A stretch of DNA of 64,000 nucleotides, taken from positions 65,534 through 129,533 of the forward strand of contig JAGYJR010000001.1 in NCBI GenBank assembly GCA_018401995.1. The letters run 5' to 3'. Both the position numbers and the translations under genes were made by a program. The first letter of the stretch is position 1; each line of letters begins with the position of its first letter. Source of the DNA: Flavobacterium sp. GTDB lineage: Bacteria; Bacteroidota; Bacteroidia; Flavobacteriales; Flavobacteriaceae. Below, one piece after another: positions 1 through 9,094 of this stretch. A model generated the notes under the pieces. That model saw only the letters and a program-made list of their open reading frames with translations, was not told where the DNA came from and did no database searches.

Positions 1-499
1 AAGTATCATATCCGTTGATTTGTTCTAACGCTTTTTTTGAGCATAAAACCATCCCATTTACGTAACCAAAATGTTTGGGTTTAAAATTTTCAAATGCAAT
101 TGGAGTTTCTATTTTTTGAGATTCTTCCTTTGTTAAATAACCTAATTTAAACAATATTGCTTTATCAGCATTAGCAATTTTATGAAATAAAGCAACTGTG
201 TTTTGATGAAAAATTAAATCAACATCGGCAATAAAAATAAAGGGGGTTATCGCTTTTGATATGCCATAATTAAGGGCTTTGCTTTTATTCCAAAGTAAAG
301 TAGTTGAAGGCACGTAATAATAACTAGCAAAATCATAAGTACTTATCAGTTTTTCTATTTCCGTTGCTAAATATGTTTCAGAACCATAATCAACAAAAAT
401 CACTTTAAAATCGGAATGCGTTTGTTGTTGCAAAGAATCTAAAGAAGCTTTAACTCTCAAAACATCGCGATTGCGAAAGGCATATACGATAGTAACCAT
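1..499 (-). CDS. Glycosyltransferase family 2, N-terminal part (gene runs off the window)
   Basis: An open frame starts at the ATG at 499 on the minus strand and runs to base 1 without a stop, so the C-terminal part lies outside the window. The start reads MVTIVYAFRNRDVLRVKASL, and later segments give FIFIADVDLIFHQN and a GYVNGMVLCSKKALEQINGYD stretch, here cut into short pieces. The ADVD motif and the NGYD region are typical of GT-A fold family 2 transferases, where the acidic motif holds the nucleotide-sugar and metal. The next gene upstream in the operon ends at 502, so the two are almost contiguous. The sugar specificity cannot be read. It is probably cytoplasmic and acts in assembly of the locus glycan. 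Confidence 0.75.
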   Translation of the reverse strand, partial: MVTIVYAFRNRDVLRVKASLDSLQQQTHSDFKVIFVDYGSETYLATEIEKLISTYDFASYYYVPSTTLLWNKSKALNYGISKAITPFIFIADVDLIFHQNTVALFHKIANADKAILFKLGYLTKEESQKIETPIAFENFKPKHFGYVNGMVLCSKKALEQINGYDT

Positions 500-501
500 G
501 G

Positions 502-1734
502 TTATTGTAAAGTGGTTAGCGTTTCTTTTAATTTTTCTACACTCAAATAATCTAGTAAATCCGTACGATTCAATTCAAATATACCATTTTTCTCTTTCCA
601 AGTAGCATACATAGTTGTAATAATCGCTTCCAACTTAGAAACATCATCTGCTTCCGACCAATACGGATAATCTTCGCCTAATAATCTTCTGGTTTCACTG
701 TAATAAGGACTTAACAATAATATCGGTTTATTTGCTTCAACACAATGTGGGAATTTACCCGGTAAAAACGGACTAATTTCGGCTTTAGACTCTAAAATAA
801 TATTTACACCTGCATTTTTTTGCACATTAAAAACTACATCAAAAGGCATATTACCTCCAATAAAAATAGTATTATTATTTTTATAGTGTTGCAATACTTC
901 TTTGTGATAATCATGTTCGCCAACTAAAATTAATTGCACCTTGTCTTTTACTTCTAGATTTTTGTCTAAAAACTGCTCAAATGCTTGGATTAAAAAAATA
1001 GGATCGCGTTGTTTCATCAAATTTCCTGCATGAAACAATGAAAATTTTTCTGGATTAAAGAAAGACGGAAACGTGGTATCTTGAATCTGACAGTCACTAA
1101 TTTGATGTGGAATTAAGACTCCTGTTCTTAAAAAATCAGGAAAATAACTTCCCATCCATTCTTGCAACAATTGACTTGGAAAAGCACTATATCGGGCTTT
1201 TTTTGAAACTGCTCTAAAAAATTCTTGCTTTTTATAATAGCCGTGTTCTACCCAATTGTAAGGTCTTGGATAAAAATGAAACGGATAAGGGTCATGCACA
1301 TAAGCCATCCATTTATCATGAAGCTCTGGCAATTGTAACATTGCATGATGCGGACGAAAACTGGCGCCCTTACTCAATGTCAAAACCAAATCGGGTTGAA
1401 AATCTTTTTGTTTTCGTACTGCCTGAGCTATACTATTGGAATCATTGAAAAAAGTAAAGGAAAAACCAAACCAATTTTCTAAAGAGGCATTCACACTAAT
1501 TTTAGTTAGTCTAGTAAATAGGCGCTCCGTTCTACTCAATAAATAAAGGAAATTCCATTTTTTTTCTGGAATAACAATACAAGTAATCCCAGTTAAAGAG
1601 ATTTCTTTTTGGGTATAATGTAACACCCGAACCTCAAATCCGCAAGCAGCTAAATTTTGAATTAGAGCTACATTGGCTTTAGAACCACTGCTATCATTCA
1701 CATTTATGGAATCGACTATAACTAAAATCTTCAT
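502..1734 (-). CDS. Glycosyltransferase, GT-B fold (family 4-like)
   Basis: The protein is about 410 residues if it starts at the ATG at 1734 (MKILVIVDSINVNDSSGSK). The longer frame to 1767 would overlap wecB and adds residues with no family look. The N-terminal half opens with a Rossmann-type strand and a glycine/serine turn (NDSSGSK). The C-terminal half has FHAGNLMKQRDPIFLIQAF, a fold marker of GT-B transferases, and a region ending in CVEANKPILLLSPYYSETRRLL that occupies the nucleotide-sugar binding position. The classical E-x7-E motif is not clear, so donor and linkage are unknown. It lies 2 bases after wecB in the direction of transcription, which supports one operon for a polysaccharide. 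Confidence 0.75.
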   Translation of the reverse strand: MKILVIVDSINVNDSSGSKANVALIQNLAACGFEVRVLHYTQKEISLTGITCIVIPEKKWNFLYLLSRTERLFTRLTKISVNASLENWFGFSFTFFNDSNSIAQAVRKQKDFQPDLVLTLSKGASFRPHHAMLQLPELHDKWMAYVHDPYPFHFYPRPYNWVEHGYYKKQEFFRAVSKKARYSAFPSQLLQEWMGSYFPDFLRTGVLIPHQISDCQIQDTTFPSFFNPEKFSLFHAGNLMKQRDPIFLIQAFEQFLDKNLEVKDKVQLILVGEHDYHKEVLQHYKNNNTIFIGGNMPFDVVFNVQKNAGVNIILESKAEISPFLPGKFPHCVEANKPILLLSPYYSETRRLLGEDYPYWSEADDVSKLEAIITTMYATWKEKNGIFELNRTDLLDYLSVEKLKETLTTLQ

Positions 1735-1736
1735 TT

Positions 1737-2855
1737 TTAAGCTTGTATTTGGGCTATAAAGGTACAAATTCGTTCCGAAGCTTTCCCATCTCCATACGGA
1801 TTGTGAGCTTGACTTCTAACATGATATTCGTTTTTATCTTGTAACAAACGCAAACAAGCAGCAACGATGGTTGCTGTATTAGTACCGACCAATTCAACCG
1901 TGCCTGCTTCTATAGCTTCGGGTCTTTCTGTAGTATCACGCATAACTAATACGGGTTTTCCTAAAGACGGTGCTTCTTCTTGTACACCACCCGAATCGGT
2001 TAGAATGAAATAAGCGCTTTGCATCAAATATAAAAAAGCGGGATAATCAACTGGCGGAATTAAGTGTACATTAGAAATGTCACTCAAAATACGCTGCACA
2101 GGCTCTTGTACATTCGGATTCAAATGAACGGGATAGATAATTTGAACATCAGGTGCCGTTGTTGCAATTTGGCGAATAGCTAAACAAAGGTTTTCAAATC
2201 CTGCACCAAAATTCTCTCTGCGATGACCTGTAATTAAAATCACTTTTTTGGCACTATTTATAACCTGCTTTACCATTTGCAAATCGGAACAAGTATAACC
2301 AGTTTCCAATTTGGAAATACCCAATTGTAAAGAATCAATTACAGTATTACCTGTAACTACTATATTTTCTTTGGCTACTTTTTCTTGTAAAAGATTATCG
2401 GAAGCCCATGAAGTGGGTGCAAAATGATAATCGGCAATTTTACCGGTTATTTGTCTATTAATTTCTTCTGGAAAAGGTGATAATTTGTTATAGGTTCGCA
2501 AACCAGCTTCCACGTGTCCTACTTTTATTCCTTTATGAAAAGCTGCTAAAGCCACCATAGAAGAAGTCGTGGTATCACCGTGAACTAAAACCAAATTGGG
2601 TTGGAAATCATGCAACACTGAATCTATACTAGAAAGTATGCGAGCACTCAACTGATTTAAACTTTGTCCTTTTTGCATCAAATCCAAATCAAAATCCGGA
2701 CGTATTTCAAAAAAATCCAATACTTGATCTAACATTTCTCTATGTTGCGCAGTAACACAAACTTTTACTTTAAAAGGGCGTTTCTTTAACTCATGAAATA
2801 GCGGAGCCATTTTGATAGCTTCAGGGCGCGTGCCAAAACAAAGTAGAATCCTCAT
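1737..2855 (-). CDS. wecB: UDP-N-acetylglucosamine 2-epimerase, non-hydrolysing
   Basis: This 372-residue protein converts UDP-GlcNAc and UDP-ManNAc into each other in the cytoplasm. It matches the WecB/MnaA family in length and in motifs along its whole length: FGTRPEAIK at residues 7-15, VHGDTTTSS at 91-99, HVEAGLRT at 114-121, PEEINR at 129-134, GHRRENFG at 210-217, and TDSGGVQEE at 286-294. The acidic residues at 94, 117 and 131 are those used for catalysis and ribose binding in the family. It overlaps the upstream glycosyltransferase by 4 bases, as expected in an operon. A UDP-ManNAc dehydrogenase is not next to it, so the product may be used as ManNAc or for a sialic-acid-like route encoded elsewhere. 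Confidence 0.95.
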   Translation of the reverse strand: MRILLCFGTRPEAIKMAPLFHELKKRPFKVKVCVTAQHREMLDQVLDFFEIRPDFDLDLMQKGQSLNQLSARILSSIDSVLHDFQPNLVLVHGDTTTSSMVALAAFHKGIKVGHVEAGLRTYNKLSPFPEEINRQITGKIADYHFAPTSWASDNLLQEKVAKENIVVTGNTVIDSLQLGISKLETGYTCSDLQMVKQVINSAKKVILITGHRRENFGAGFENLCLAIRQIATTAPDVQIIYPVHLNPNVQEPVQRILSDISNVHLIPPVDYPAFLYLMQSAYFILTDSGGVQEEAPSLGKPVLVMRDTTERPEAIEAGTVELVGTNTATIVAACLRLLQDKNEYHVRSQAHNPYGDGKASERICTFIAQIQA

Positions 2856-3778
2856 GAAAATAGTTTTTTCTTAAAGCTGTAAAGATATAATCTTACAGGT
2901 AAAAAGGCATAAAAAATTTGCCATTTTATTTTTCCAAATACCGACAATTGAGCCGTTTCTACTATTGCTGAAAATAATTTATACTCTTTATAATCCAAAG
3001 CAATTTGAAAGAAATAGCGAAGAATCGAATCGGTTAACAGCTTTTTTTCTTTCAAATTAGCAATAACTAATAAGATGGCATCACTATTAGACTTTTTCCG
3101 AATAGGATTATGAGAATAAAACTCTCCAGTATTGGAATTGGCATGTTTTCTTCCAAAAAATAAAATTTTATTAATTGATATTCCTAACACGCCACTTGAA
3201 AGTATTCTAGAATACAATTCCCATTCCTCCGCATACATTAAGTGCTCAACAAAGCGATTTTCTTTAAAACAACTTTTTCGCCACATAACAGCACAAGAAT
3301 TAAAAGGCAATTCATGCTTTAGTAAAGAAGGAACATCATTAATTCCAATATGAAATGAATCGTAAGCTGAAGTTAAATCAAAATTATAATTAAAATCCCC
3401 TGTAAAAACAGTTCTTAAATACCTACAAAATGAATAATCCGTGTTTTTCAATTCACTCACACACAACTCCAAATTCATAGGATGCACTATATCATCATCA
3501 TCAAAGAAAATAATAAAATCACCTTTAGCTAAATCCAACCCATAATTCCTACATCCTGGCAATCCTTTTAAATAGGTATCAGGGCGTTTTAAAAATTGGA
3601 ATCTAGTATCTTTTTCTAGAATCGGAGCTATAGCTTCATGCGTATTATCCGTACCACCATCATCAATAATTAAACACTCCCATGCTCCAAAAGTCTGTTT
3701 TTGGATAGAAAGTAACGTTTCTACAATAAAATGCGCTCTATTGTAGGTCGCCATGATAATAGTTACAGTTGATTTCAT
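2852..3778 (-). CDS. Glycosyltransferase family 2
   Basis: A 308-residue GT-A fold transferase. The N-terminus [20 protein letters not shown] is the usual nucleotide-binding start of family 2, [12 protein letters not shown] follows at about residues 35-46, and [10 protein letters not shown] at 91-100 is the metal-binding acidic motif. The C-terminal 100 residues are basic and helical with a hydrophobic patch ([20 protein letters not shown]) that may touch the membrane. It overlaps both neighbours by 4 bases, pointing to translational coupling. Acceptor and donor are unknown. It probably adds one sugar of the repeat unit or chain exported by the ABC transporter encoded just upstream. Confidence 0.85.
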   Translation of the reverse strand: MKSTVTIIMATYNRAHFIVETLLSIQKQTFGAWECLIIDDGGTDNTHEAIAPILEKDTRFQFLKRPDTYLKGLPGCRNYGLDLAKGDFIIFFDDDDIVHPMNLELCVSELKNTDYSFCRYLRTVFTGDFNYNFDLTSAYDSFHIGINDVPSLLKHELPFNSCAVMWRKSCFKENRFVEHLMYAEEWELYSRILSSGVLGISINKILFFGRKHANSNTGEFYSHNPIRKKSNSDAILLVIANLKEKKLLTDSILRYFFQIALDYKEYKLFSAIVETAQLSVFGKIKWQIFYAFLPVRLYLYSFKKKLFS

Positions 3779-4776
3779 TTGAATAAAATATATTTTATTA
3801 TGGTTTTAACATCATTTTTTTTCAATTCGCACCAAAAATTTTTAGCGATAAAATAGGAAAATTTAACTGTAGAATCTTTTTGGTGATTACTCACTAAGAG
3901 TTGCATTAATTTATCTTTAAAAGCAACTCGAACACTTTTTTTATTCAATAAACTATTGGTAGACATGTTATTAATTAAAAACTTAAGATTCTTTCTGTTT
4001 TCTAACAAAACAGCTAATGAAATAGGCTGATAAGTCAGTTGCTTCATGAAAATTTCACTAAAAAAGACATGCTCAGTTGTAAAATTAGTTAAAAAAGCAT
4101 CAAACATATTCGTTAGATTTTCTTTCCACAAGTTATTTTTTTCTTCGTTCTTACCAATCTGGCTTGACAGACTTTCGTCATGAGATCTATAAAAATATAA
4201 ACTCTCAGGAATATACTTAAATTTAAATTTTATTAGAGCCCTCAACCAAAAATCATAATCTTCAACTAAAAACAAGTTTTCACCGTAACCCTTTAACGAT
4301 TCAAAAACTTCTCTTTTGTATAGAAATGAAGCTCCAACACAATTCCCGTTAATCAAATATTCTGGTTCAGATAAATTTCTCCTTTTTAGAACTACACCAT
4401 TATCATCAATCAAATCAAAGTCGCTATAAACTATATCAAATTTATTGCCTTGTAAATAGTTTAAGTAGTATTCAAAAGCATTAGGCTGATATAAATTATC
4501 GTCACTTGTCCAGGTTATGTAGTCTCCTGTTGCGTATTTGTGTCCTACATTTAAACTTGCTGGTAATTTTTTATTTATTTGATTGGTAATAACTTTAATT
4601 CTGGAATCTTGTAGTGCAAATTCTGAAATAATTTCCAAAGTACTATCAGTTGAACAATCATTTACAATAATCAATTCAAAATTTCTATATGTCTGATTCA
4701 ATACGCTTTTAATGGCATCTGAAACAAATTTTTCACCATTGTAAACTGGAAGTATTATAGATATTAACTTAGCCAC
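3775..4776 (-). CDS. Glycosyltransferase family 2
   Basis: A 333-residue family 2 transferase. LISIILPVYNGEKFVSDAIK is at the N-terminus, IIVNDCSTDST at about 36-46, and the acidic SDDN motif at 91-94. The gene is noticeably more AT-rich than wecB or the ABC ATPase core and is rich in Asn, Lys and Ile. It shares this with the pyruvyl transferase upstream, so the two may have arrived together. The role is inferred as transfer of one sugar to the growing glycan; the substrate cannot be read from sequence. It lies 3 bases after the pyruvyl transferase gene. Confidence 0.85.
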   Translation of the reverse strand: MAKLISIILPVYNGEKFVSDAIKSVLNQTYRNFELIIVNDCSTDSTLEIISEFALQDSRIKVITNQINKKLPASLNVGHKYATGDYITWTSDDNLYQPNAFEYYLNYLQGNKFDIVYSDFDLIDDNGVVLKRRNLSEPEYLINGNCVGASFLYKREVFESLKGYGENLFLVEDYDFWLRALIKFKFKYIPESLYFYRSHDESLSSQIGKNEEKNNLWKENLTNMFDAFLTNFTTEHVFFSEIFMKQLTYQPISLAVLLENRKNLKFLINNMSTNSLLNKKSVRVAFKDKLMQLLVSNHQKDSTVKFSYFIAKNFWCELKKNDVKTIIKYILFK

Positions 4777-4779
4777 TAT

Positions 4780-5847
4780 TTAAAAACTTTTTATTTTTAA
4801 TAGCATTTCACTAATTTTCTTCCTATTATTTCTATTATCAAGACTACAATTTACTCTTAATTCATCTATCTTATTACTTTTTTGAATTAGACTCAATAAA
4901 TCATCTATAATATAATCTTTTGGAATAAAAAAACTAGAATTTTTAACCATTTCATGTACGTTTTTCAATTTCGGTTCTATACCTATACATATTGAAGGTA
5001 CACCCAAAACATTTCCTATAATTGCACCATGAGCTCGTTGTGTAATTATTAAACCAGAATTTGACATATTAGAAATAACATCTAAAATATTTTCAGGTTG
5101 ATAAACAGAAAAAGGGTAATCTTTTTTTTCTAATTTTTTTATTAAATTTTTATCTTTTTGAGGATTTAATGACAAAAACTCTATTTGAAAACCCATTCTA
5201 ATTAGTTTTTCAGCTAACTCAAACTCTTTTTCAAAATTAACATTTTCAAAATCCCAATCTCTTAAAACTAATAATATTTTATTAAAATTAATTGAAGATG
5301 ATGATGGAAAATACCTTAACCATAATTCAGACTCAAAGACAATATCAGTGTATAAGTAAGTGTTTTTGTTTACTTTCTTGCATATAAGATAACTTTCTTT
5401 ATCTCTAACTCCAATAAAAGAAAACCTTGACAAAAAATACATTTGTCTAAGGAATAAATTTGATGATTTCTTATATGGTCCTACACCTATCCCCCAAGAG
5501 ATTATCTTTTGATTGTTTCTTGACTTCAGTAATTTAATAATTCGATTAAAACTCGTTAAACCAAATTTTTTAACAAGTGTATTTAAATAAAAATTATTGC
5601 CATTTATGAAATCAAAAAACAAACCTCCACCACCAAGAATTAACAAATCTACATTAGGTATATCATTATAATCTTTAACAAAAACTACATTTGGAGCATT
5701 TATTAATTTTTTCGCATAATCATTTTGTGATTTAATATAAATAACTGAATTATTGTATAATTTGTTTATTATACTTATTGAAGAAATCATTAATAAATCA
5801 TCTCCTAAATTACCAAACCCATAATATCCTTTTAAATGTATCTTCAT
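4780..5847 (-). CDS. Polysaccharide pyruvyl transferase family protein
   Basis: A 355-residue protein of the CsaB/WcaK-type polysaccharide pyruvyl transferase family. The N-terminal YYGFGNLGDDLLMISSI is the typical opening. DLLILGGGGLFFDF forms the glycine loop, and TQRAHGAIIGNVLGVPSICIG near residues 270-290, quoted in part, is the family C-terminal signature with its His. Members add a ketal pyruvate to a sugar of a surface glycan using phosphoenolpyruvate. The coding DNA is very AT-rich: a hand count of bases 5701-5760 gives 9 G+C in 60. It lies 3 bases downstream of the Wzt ATPase gene, whose C-terminal domain has the same low G+C, which suggests the two recognise the same glycan end. Confidence 0.85.
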   Translation of the reverse strand: MKIHLKGYYGFGNLGDDLLMISSISIINKLYNNSVIYIKSQNDYAKKLINAPNVVFVKDYNDIPNVDLLILGGGGLFFDFINGNNFYLNTLVKKFGLTSFNRIIKLLKSRNNQKIISWGIGVGPYKKSSNLFLRQMYFLSRFSFIGVRDKESYLICKKVNKNTYLYTDIVFESELWLRYFPSSSSINFNKILLVLRDWDFENVNFEKEFELAEKLIRMGFQIEFLSLNPQKDKNLIKKLEKKDYPFSVYQPENILDVISNMSNSGLIITQRAHGAIIGNVLGVPSICIGIEPKLKNVHEMVKNSSFFIPKDYIIDDLLSLIQKSNKIDELRVNCSLDNRNNRKKISEMLLKIKSF

Positions 5848-5850
5848 TTT

Positions 5851-7071
5851 TTACATTTTATAAGTATATTTAAAAAAATAATCATTATTTCTAATATAGA
5901 ATTTATTAATATCGGTATCAATCTGTATACAATTAAAACTAACTGCATTTTCAAATTCATATCTTTTACCATCATAAAATACAACATCAATAATATATCT
6001 ACCAATATGAATATTAAAATTTTCAATAAGTAATTCTAGAATAGAATCTTCAGTTAAATTTGAGTTTAATCCAACTCCTTTAGAATGAAACTCAGCAATT
6101 TTTTTACCCTGAGAATTTTTTATAACAATTAAAAAAACTGGATTTTCAACTAATTGTTTTACTTGCAAATGAATTCTTATCGACAAATTTTTACCAGAAA
6201 CAAAACCTTTGTTATTATTAACCTCAATAAGATTTATTTTGTTTTGTCCTATATTAAAAATCCCTATTGACTCGTCAGAAGTTAAATAATAACCTATCCC
6301 TTCTTTAGTTTCTCCATTAAAACCTACTCCACCATTTTCTAGAACAATTAGTCTTGAACATAAAGAACTAATAGCTGCCATATCATGACTCACAAACAAT
6401 ACCGTTCTTCCGCCTTCTCTAGAAATATCTTGCATTTTGCCAATAGCTTTCTTTTGAAACTCGGCATCACCCACAGCCAAAACCTCATCTACTACTAAAA
6501 TTTCAGGCTCTAAAAATGCAGCAACGGCAAAAGCTAAACGAACGGTCATTCCACTGCTGTATCGTTTAGTTGGTGTGTCAATGTAACGTTCGCAACCACT
6601 AAATGCGATAATTTCATCTATTTTTGAAGCAATTTCTTTTTTAGTCATTCCTAAGATGGCTCCGTTGAGATAGATATTTTCTCTTCCAGTAAGTTCTGGA
6701 TTAAAACCTGTACCTACTTCTAACAAAGAAGCAATTCTTCCTCTAGATTTGATAACGCCAGTTGTTGGTGCCGTAACTTTGGATAAGATTTTTAATAAGG
6801 TAGATTTTCCTGCGCCATTTTTTCCAATAATACCCAAAACTTCACCACGTTCCACCTCAAAGTTAATATCTTGCAATGCCCAGACATACTCGCTTGTTCC
6901 TTTTGTAGAACGGTCATTGGTTTCTCCTACTTTCAAATAAGGATCTTCCTTGCCACGCACTCTATGCCACCAACGATTGAAGTCATGACTCAAAGTACCC
7001 GTACCTACAACGCCTAAACGGTATTGTTTGGAAATATTTTCTGCTTTTAATATGATGTCTTTTTTACTCAT
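5851..7071 (-). CDS. wzt: ABC-type polysaccharide/O-antigen exporter, ATP-binding protein (Wzt-like)
   Basis: A 406-residue ATPase that powers glycan export across the inner membrane with the Wzm-type permease encoded at 7589-8458. The Walker A motif GKNGAGKST is at residues 83-91, the signature YSSGM at 171-175, Walker B EILVVDE at 190-196 and the switch His at 229. The N-terminal 50 residues before the core (VGTGTLSHDFNRWWHRV) are typical of the TagH/Wzt group. Residues from about 255 to 406 form an extra beta-rich domain, the place where Wzt proteins bind the glycan end. That part is coded by much more AT-rich DNA than the core. Unusually, the gene is separated from wzm by 517 bases of repeats. 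Confidence 0.93.
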   Translation of the reverse strand: MSKKDIILKAENISKQYRLGVVGTGTLSHDFNRWWHRVRGKEDPYLKVGETNDRSTKGTSEYVWALQDINFEVERGEVLGIIGKNGAGKSTLLKILSKVTAPTTGVIKSRGRIASLLEVGTGFNPELTGRENIYLNGAILGMTKKEIASKIDEIIAFSGCERYIDTPTKRYSSGMTVRLAFAVAAFLEPEILVVDEVLAVGDAEFQKKAIGKMQDISREGGRTVLFVSHDMAAISSLCSRLIVLENGGVGFNGETKEGIGYYLTSDESIGIFNIGQNKINLIEVNNNKGFVSGKNLSIRIHLQVKQLVENPVFLIVIKNSQGKKIAEFHSKGVGLNSNLTEDSILELLIENFNIHIGRYIIDVVFYDGKRYEFENAVSFNCIQIDTDINKFYIRNNDYFFKYTYKM

Positions 7072-7588
7072 TTTTTTTTAAAATCCCAATATTCAAATTC
7101 CAAATCCCAATTTATAAATTTTTAGGAACACAGATGGAAGAAATTACAACAATTTAAAAATCTTTTATCTGTTTCGCTCTCTTAAAAAGTAAAACGCCTC
7201 TGTGTAACTCTCTCAGCACAATTCACTTCAAAAAACTCCGTGTAACTCTGTGTAAAATCAAACCCGCTACACCCCTAAACTCCTTCCGAATGGTCGGAAC
7301 AAGCTCTCAAGGGGACAATCCTTCTAAGAAATAGTACTTCATCCGCATTTCAATCAAAAAAGTATAATGTCTCTGTGCAACTCTCTCAACATAATCCATT
7401 TTAAAAAAACTCCGTGTAGCTCTGTGCAAAACTTTTCAAGTACAAGCATAACTTCAAAAATCAACTTCAAACTTGGAAAAAAATCCGTAATCATCTGCGC
7501 TCCGCCTAGGCGGACCTGTTTCATCCGCGTGCCAATCTCTCATTCCCTCAATCTCCTCGTCACCCATCACCTATCACCCATCACCTCA
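7072..7588. repeat. Mosaic interspersed repeats between wzt and wzm
   Basis: This 517-base spacer has no gene that can be supported. It holds two degenerate copies of a recurring module (about 7184-7260 and 7356-7474) containing CTCTGTGYAACTCTCTCA, then ACTCCGTGTAACTCTGTG. Another module begins CCGCTACACCCCTAAA and ends CAATCCTTCTAAGAAA (about 7264-7331). A perfect 14-base palindrome TCCGCCTAGGCGGA lies at 7501-7514, and a CACCCATCACC-type short tandem tract at about 7560-7586. The same modules recur at 8.5-10.5 kb and 12.1-14.0 kb. Function unknown. Confidence 0.8.
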
Positions 7589-8458
7589 CTAAACCGTATC
7601 AATAAACTTCTTCTCCGTTTGGTTAAAAATTAACAATCCTATAAAAAAGATAGATACTGTAAAAACCACTGTATATACCAAACCATAGAAAGACACGCTG
7701 CCTTCATTTAAAAGAATATATCGAGATGTTTCTACCACATAAGCCAGTGGATTGTATTCAATCAACCAACCAAATTGAGGTAGTTTTTCTTTAATCAGCT
7801 GCATCGGATACATAACCGCAGAAACATACATCAAAAGCTGTACACCAAAACTAACAAGAAAAGTCAAGTCGCGGTATTTAGTAACCAATGATGAAATAAT
7901 CATTCCTAACCCAAGCCCCATAACTCCCATAATCAAAACCAATAAAGGAAAATAAATCACAGAAATTGATAGTGTATTGGACATCCCTTGCGAAATATAA
8001 TACATATAAAAGCCAATAAAAATTAGCAACTGTATAGCCAATTTAACCAAATTAGTTATCACTATAGACATTGGCATTATAATTCTAGGAAAATATACTT
8101 TACCAAAAATAGAGGCATTCTTTTTAAATGTATCTGAAGTTTCATTTAGGCAAGAAGTAAAATAATTCCAAATGATAATTCCAGCCAAATTAAATAAAAA
8201 CGCTGGAGTTTTACCTGTTTCTATACCCGCCACACTATTAAAAATAATAGTAAACGTAATTGCAGTAAACAAAGGCTGAATCAAATACCAAAGTGGTCCT
8301 AAAACCGTTTGTTTATATACCGTTACAATATCACGTTTTACAAACAAAAGCAACAAGTCGCGATAAAGCCAAACTTCTTTTAAATTGAGCGAAAAGAATT
8401 TGTTTTTCGGAGTAATTTCATACAACCATTCTTCCTCGGAATAACTTGTTTTATGCAT
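7589..8458 (-). CDS. wzm: ABC-type polysaccharide/O-antigen exporter, permease (Wzm-like)
   Basis: A 289-residue inner-membrane protein of the ABC-2 permease family that forms the channel for the Wzt ATPase. The cytoplasmic N-terminus (LNLKEVWLYRDLLLLFVKRD) precedes about six hydrophobic segments from residue 53 on, including GPLWYLIQPLFTAITFTIIF, here the first. PLAYVVETSRYILLNEG between the fifth and sixth segments is the family-conserved loop. It is normally next to its ATPase gene; here repeats separate them. A full consensus promoter lies just upstream (8486-8516), so it may be transcribed on its own. The exported glycan is unknown. Confidence 0.93.
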   Translation of the reverse strand: MHKTSYSEEEWLYEITPKNKFFSLNLKEVWLYRDLLLLFVKRDIVTVYKQTVLGPLWYLIQPLFTAITFTIIFNSVAGIETGKTPAFLFNLAGIIIWNYFTSCLNETSDTFKKNASIFGKVYFPRIIMPMSIVITNLVKLAIQLLIFIGFYMYYISQGMSNTLSISVIYFPLLVLIMGVMGLGLGMIISSLVTKYRDLTFLVSFGVQLLMYVSAVMYPMQLIKEKLPQFGWLIEYNPLAYVVETSRYILLNEGSVSFYGLVYTVVFTVSIFFIGLLIFNQTEKKFIDTV

Positions 8459-8485
8459 GCTAGAATTTGTACTTTGTTAACGTTT

Positions 8486-8516
8486 CAAAATTAACCTTTT
8501 TTAAGTAAGAAGCAAA
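8486..8516 (-). promoter_or_regulatory. Bacteroidota-type promoter of wzm
   Basis: On the minus strand TTTG (8513-8516) is followed after exactly 19 bases by TAATTTTG (8486-8493), an exact fit to TTTG-N19-TAnnTTTG. The start codon of wzm is about 28 bases further on. This is the best match to the consensus that I found in the accessory part of the window. Confidence 0.75.
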
Positions 8517-8588
8517 CTTTATTGTGTGAAGTATGTTAAAAATCAAAAATCAAGGGCAAGTTCAAAAAACAAGAACAAGTACAAAATT

Positions 8589-8967
8589 GAAACCTGAAAC
8601 AAAAAAAGTAAAACGTCTCTGTGCATCTCTCTTCAACACAATCCCATTCAAAAAAACTCCGTGCAACTCTGTGTAAAACTTCGTGAGACTTTGTGATACA
8701 ACTTTTCAAGAACAAGTCAACTTCAAAAATCAACTTCAAACCATAAACAACAAACCATAAACAACAAACCACTAACTTGAAACCTGAAACAAAAAAAGTA
8801 AAACGTCTCTGTGCATCTCTCTCAACACAATCCCATTCAAAAAACTCCGTGCAACTCTGTGTAAAACTTCGTGAAACTTTGTGTTACAACTTTTCAAGAA
8901 CAAGTCAACTTCAAAAATCAACTTCAAACCATAAACAAAAAACCATAAACAACAAACCACTAACTTG
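8589..8967. repeat. Tandem duplication, two units of about 190 bases
   Basis: The segment starting GAAACCTGAAACAAAAAAAG at 8589 recurs at 8779 with only a few differences, and both copies end in CAAACCACTAACTT. Each unit contains the genome-repeat module and a run of four ACTYYGTG boxes. The unit includes two or three CATAAACAACAAAC-type short repeats. The gap from 8459 to 9094 holds no supportable gene apart from this duplication and the wzm promoter. Short open frames on the minus strand in both copies are a by-product of the shared sequence. Confidence 0.85.
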
Positions 8968-9094
8968 AAACCTGAAACTTGAAACCCGAAACCATACCAA
9001 ATGTCCTAAAACGACACATTTGTCCTATTTTGTTCTAAAAAGTGACGTAAAACCGATTAAAAAAGAAATTAATTTTACAAAAAAAATATTCATT

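Noticed and set aside
7367..7633. Plus-strand open frame of 88 residues between wzt and wzm
   Set aside because: It lies in repeat sequence and runs into the end of wzm on the other strand; no conserved features.
8536..8960. Two similar minus-strand open frames (78 and 62 residues) beginning MVCCLWF
   Set aside because: They are read from the two units of the 190-base tandem repeat. Their similarity comes from the DNA duplication, and the translation is Cys/Phe-rich without any protein character.
9020..9094. Upstream extension of the uncharacterised gene
   Set aside because: The added 25 residues are low complexity and the ATG at 9095 begins the protein-like part.
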